This document shows, one piece after another, positions 60,465 to 64,000 of a stretch of DNA of 64,000 bases (its first letter is position 1; every line of letters starts with the position of its first letter). Under the pieces are notes generated by a model. That model worked only from the letters and a program-made list of their open reading frames with translations, was not told the origin of the DNA and ran no database searches. The position numbers were made by a program, and so were the translations under genes. This DNA comes from Nageia nagi (taxonomy: Eukaryota; Pinophyta), in NCBI GenBank assembly GCA_050084985.1, contig JBITNC010000001.1, positions 204,600,001-204,664,000 of the forward strand. The letters run 5' to 3'.

Positions 60465-62415
60465 GTAACCTTTACCAGCATTCTTCCAGTGTGTGCTAGT
60501 ATGGGACTTCTAAAAGAAGGTATAGAAATCCATCAAAGAGTAGAAAAAAAATGGTTTTTCATCAAAAAAAATTTGTGAATGCCTTGAAAGACATGTATGC
60601 TAAATATGGAATAATAAATTAAGCCCAAGAATTGTTTGATAATATGCATGATGTAGACACAGTTTTATGGAATGCAATGATGTAGACACGAATATTGATC
60701 CATTAAAGGATCAAGGTGGTTTTGACATTATCTATGAAATTGTTTGACACTATGCATAATGCAAACAGAGTTTTTATGATAGATATGCATGCAATATGTC
60801 ATTTATTTCAAAAATTATCATTGTGAATGCATGATTCTCAATATCCATATAGGAGACTACATAAGGTATGGGAATTGTTTGACAATATATATGTTGCAAA
60901 CATAGTTTCATAAGTTGCAATGATAGACATGTATGCAAAATGTATAAAATTACACAATAACCAGAAAATTGTTCGACATTATGCATGATGTAAATACAAT
61001 TTTCATAATAGACATGCATGCAAAATTTCATATGTTTAAAAAATTATCATTGTAAATGATATAATATACATAAATGCAAAATGTACAAGAATACACAAGG
61101 CACATGAATTCCCTATTACAGTTGTGTCCCAAGTGGTATATTAGATCAAAGAGTCTAAGTATTAGTATGTTATGCATTATTTCATATCTTCAAATTCAAC
61201 CAAGTGAAATGAGAGAATGTACATAGGTTTTTTGAGAGAATAATGCAATTAAATTCACTCATGCTATCAAATTATTTACAACCCTCATCCATTAAAGTTG
61301 CATGCAAGTAGAACATATACAAAGGTTATGTTCTAAAGTTGTAGGGACAACATCATCTATTTGTACAAGTATTTATTAACAACACTCCCTTTTTAATAGG
61401 ATGATCATGAAATCTGAAAGCATACACCATTTCATTATGCAATATTGTTTAGATATTGTATTACTTTGCATCATTGATAATATCTAGATGAACATTATCC
61501 ATGCTTTAAATTAATGAAGCACTTGGGACCCAAATATAAGAGCATAACCTTTATATGTGTTCTACTTGCATGCCAAGTACCACAACCGACATCAAAAATT
61601 TTCATATCAGAGTCGAATTTCATTAATTTCACAAAACTATTATGAATCAAAAAATAATATATTTAACTATATATAGAATTATTTTCTGATTCACAAAATA
61701 TATTTTTTGTGTTTCTTATTTTCTGATTCTATACAATATATGGCCCAAATTTTATGCAATATTTGATGCAGATTTGCATTGCTTATGGATAAAAATACCA
61801 TAATTTTTTTGGGTAGAATTAGAGCATGCTTTGTATATTTAACTATTAAAAATTATTATCTTGCAATAGTATTTCCTACAACGAAAATGTTTTTTCATCA
61901 AATATTTTTGTTTTGAATGCCCTATTAGACATGTATGCAAAATGTGGAACAATAAATTTGACCCAAGAATTGCTTGATAAGATGCATAATGCAAACATAA
62001 TTTCATGGATTTCAATGATGCAGACATAAACATTGATCTATTAAAAGACCAACATGGTTTTGATGAGATACAACATAAATGAGTTTCTTATAAAAAAATC
62101 ATTTCCATTATGAGATGTGATTTCTCGAACTACAATGGTCACAACATATGCACAAAATCATCCATCAAATAGTGGTTGAAAATGAGTTTTCATCAAATGT
62201 TATTGTTGTGAGTGCCTTGGTCGACATGCATACAAAATTTCAAAGAATGTAGAAGGCCCATAATTTTCTTGACACGAGAAATCTATAAGGTAGGGACATC
62301 CATCAAAGAGTGGTTAAAAGTGGGTTTTCATTGGATGTTGTTGTTGTGATCGTCTTGGTAGGCATGCATGCAAAATTAAGAATAATACATAAGGCCCATA
62401 AATTATTTGACATGA
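60465..62415 (+). pseudogene. Decayed PPR (pentatricopeptide repeat) gene
   Basis: Several plus-strand segments show the plant PLS-type PPR pattern. At 60465-60690: ILPVCASMGLLKEGIEIHQR, then AQELFDNMHDVDTVLWNAM. At 61910-62040: DMYAKCG-like text, then LLDKMHNANIISWIS-like text. At 62280-62415: IHQRVVKSGFSLDVVVV and AHKLFDMM. Intermediate copies at 60720-61100 repeat the LFD.MH segment. PPR proteins bind organelle RNA. Stops, frameshifts and large gaps show a long-dead gene or processed copy, perhaps with internal repeat expansion. Confidence 0.75.
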
Positions 62416-62417
62416 TG

Positions 62418-63149
62418 TGTAGACACCTAAAACTAATTTATTATTTATTTAATAAATCATATTTAAACTTCTTAAATGATTAATAGCAATAATACATATA
62501 TCAAGATAAATTTGATATTACAATGCAATACCATATGCGAGGACCAATACAATATAATTTATCATGGTTCATATTTTAATTTATCTTGAATGCAACAAAG
62601 CTTATTATTATTGTTGGAATTCAACCTCATTCCTCTCTATGTCCTTTATAGCCTATAAATATGGGTGGAATAGGTTGATTTCCAGATATCATAACTCTTT
62701 TGATATTATAAAGAACTTTGATAAGTGGTTGTCGACTATAATGGTGTCTCTAGATGCCACCTATCACGAATGTTTTTTATACTCTGAGTTCTAAACTTTT
62801 TATCTTTCATGCATGGCATAATTCATCTTGTTCCACGTAGTCAATGATATTTTGCTCCTACGTTGGTAATGATGTGCTCATTTTAGATCAAGAGTTCCAA
62901 ATTTTGATGGTCGACTCATTGCTTCATACTTGTGAAGATCTATCATGATCACATCTCAAATCCAATCCCAATCCTCTGAATATTAATTGCTACTTATTGC
63001 TTGAGGATTGTACATACACTCCATATCATTTTCATGCATTTCTTGTATATATTTTGTAATCTGATAGTGTATATTGTATATTTAGTTGTATATTGTAGAT
63101 CATTTATTTAATTATGTTTATTCGTATTTTACACAATTTGAGGTCTACA
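62418..63149 (+). repeat. 5' LTR of element at right edge, 732 bp
   Basis: It starts TGTAGACACC and ends GAGGTCTACA, giving matching inverted ends, and has TATAAATA at about 62654. A primer-site-like TTTTGGTGAATGCAACATTC follows directly. The element is plus-strand and inserted at the end of the PPR relic. Its partner LTR would be beyond the window. Confidence 0.75.
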
Positions 63150-63152
63150 TTT

Positions 63153-63172
63153 TGGTGAATGCAACATTCTTA
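63153..63172 (+). other. Primer-binding site of right-edge element
   Basis: TGGTGAATGCAACATTC begins 3 bases from the LTR end. It resembles the primer site of element F (TGGTGAACCTGACGTGAA) in its first eight bases, suggesting related Gypsy elements. Confidence 0.6.
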
Positions 63173-64000
63173 CACACCTAGATTTTGATCTAGGGTATCC
63201 CTTCTAGATATTCATGAATCCATTTTTGTTATTATTTATTCCCTTACCTGAAGCTCTTAGAATAGTAGCTAGAGAAAATGATAAAACTAGGGTTTGTTCT
63301 ACTTGTCTCAAAAATGGATCTAAATGTAGAATAAATTAGGGTTTCTAGGGGTAAGGTTCATTTTAATTATATTAGGAGAAGTGTTAGGATTAACCCTAAT
63401 TTACCTCTATAAGATACTAATCCCAATGATCGAATGGATACTGATAAAAATAATGATACTAAATCTACAAGCTCTAGCAAAAAATGGATATTATTGGAGA
63501 AACTCTCAATAAGTTTAATATGACTATTAATGATTTTGATTTTGACAGTGTAAGCTTGGGAAGTCATGGTGATACTTTTGATAGTAATGCTAAAATTAAG
63601 GAGTTAGAATTCCTATCCATGTTCGCTCCATAAAGGAATTGCTATCTAATAAATAAAAGTTGGAATATTATCTTACTCATAATGTTGAAATTGTTATTGA
63701 TATTTTAATTGATTATGAATTATTAGAAGCAGACTCTACAGCTTTGCAGTCCTCAGATAGTTTGTTCTCATGAAAATGCAAGTTCTTCAATATGGAGGGT
63801 CTCTACTATTAATCAGGATGACATCAATGATGTGCTAGAATGTATACATGTCGCTAGCAGCATGGAAGAGTATGTTACAAATCCTTCGAGTGAAGTAGTT
63901 TTTGAGGATGATTATGAACACCTGATCCTTAATCTCGAACATTATAAAATAGGTACACTTTCTAATAAAGGTAAGGGTATTTTGCAAACTGAAGATACTA
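63173..64000 (+). pseudogene. 5' interior of right-edge element, unrecognised acidic frames
   Basis: Broken plus-strand frames rich in Asp, Asn and Ser (for example NDFDFDSVSLGSHGD near 63530 and EVVFEDDYEHL near 63900) occupy the place where gag should begin. No gag motif is visible in the part present. The acidic character recalls the 310-codon ORF of element F, but similarity was not shown. Confidence 0.4.

Overview
The window looks like nuclear DNA of a seed plant with a very large, repeat-filled genome, most likely a gymnosperm such as a conifer. This is inferred from strong AT-richness, decayed and nested LTR retrotransposons (Ty1/Copia and Ty3/Gypsy), an L1-type LINE scrap, a decayed plant-type PPR gene and a single compact intact plant gene in 64 kb. 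No bacterial, viral or organellar operon structure is visible.

Layout. 1-4520: a decayed Copia element on the minus strand (3' LTR relic, RNase H, RT, integrase, protease, gag in reverse order). 5833-5932: a (TA)n tract. 7423-7937: primer-binding site and LTR of a minus-strand Copia. 8250-12740: a plus-strand Gypsy pol with an RNase H-like domain ahead of RT, followed by an LTR-like block (12741-14200) full of AT palindromes and then a long decayed open frame of unknown kind (14260-17430). 18485-20503 and 29434-31150: one minus-strand Gypsy element split by a full-length minus-strand Copia (20509-29428, target duplication GATCC). That Copia has an intact 604-codon gag and a pol in the same frame broken by 18 nonsense codons, nearly all at sites where glutamine is expected.

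33953-35139 (minus) is the only clearly intact cellular gene: a three-exon 2-oxoglutarate/Fe(II) dioxygenase, best matched to gibberellin 2-oxidase, whose known role is to inactivate gibberellins. 37330-37790 holds a LINE endonuclease scrap.

40643-54668 is an old plus-strand Gypsy element with roughly 2 kb LTRs built from ~185 bp modules. It shows gag and protease remains but no RT or integrase. A young element (46159-52042, target duplication ATAAT, ~2% LTR divergence) has inserted into it. The young element has no recognisable reverse transcriptase. It carries an intact 310-codon ORF of unknown family directly after the primer-binding site, a second partial LTR-end plus primer-site copy, GC-rich palindromes, long tandem arrays, and a TATA promoter-like module on the opposite strand. 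It is the best candidate in the window for something not yet described.

55569-59760 holds further Gypsy fragments and a tRNA-like hairpin, 60465-62415 a decayed PPR gene, and 62418-64000 the LTR, primer site and 5' interior of another plus-strand element that runs off the window. Most sequence is transposon on transposon; the dioxygenase is an isolated gene island and no operon-like cooperation between genes is expected. Assignments come from motif recognition by eye; no alignment or database search was run.
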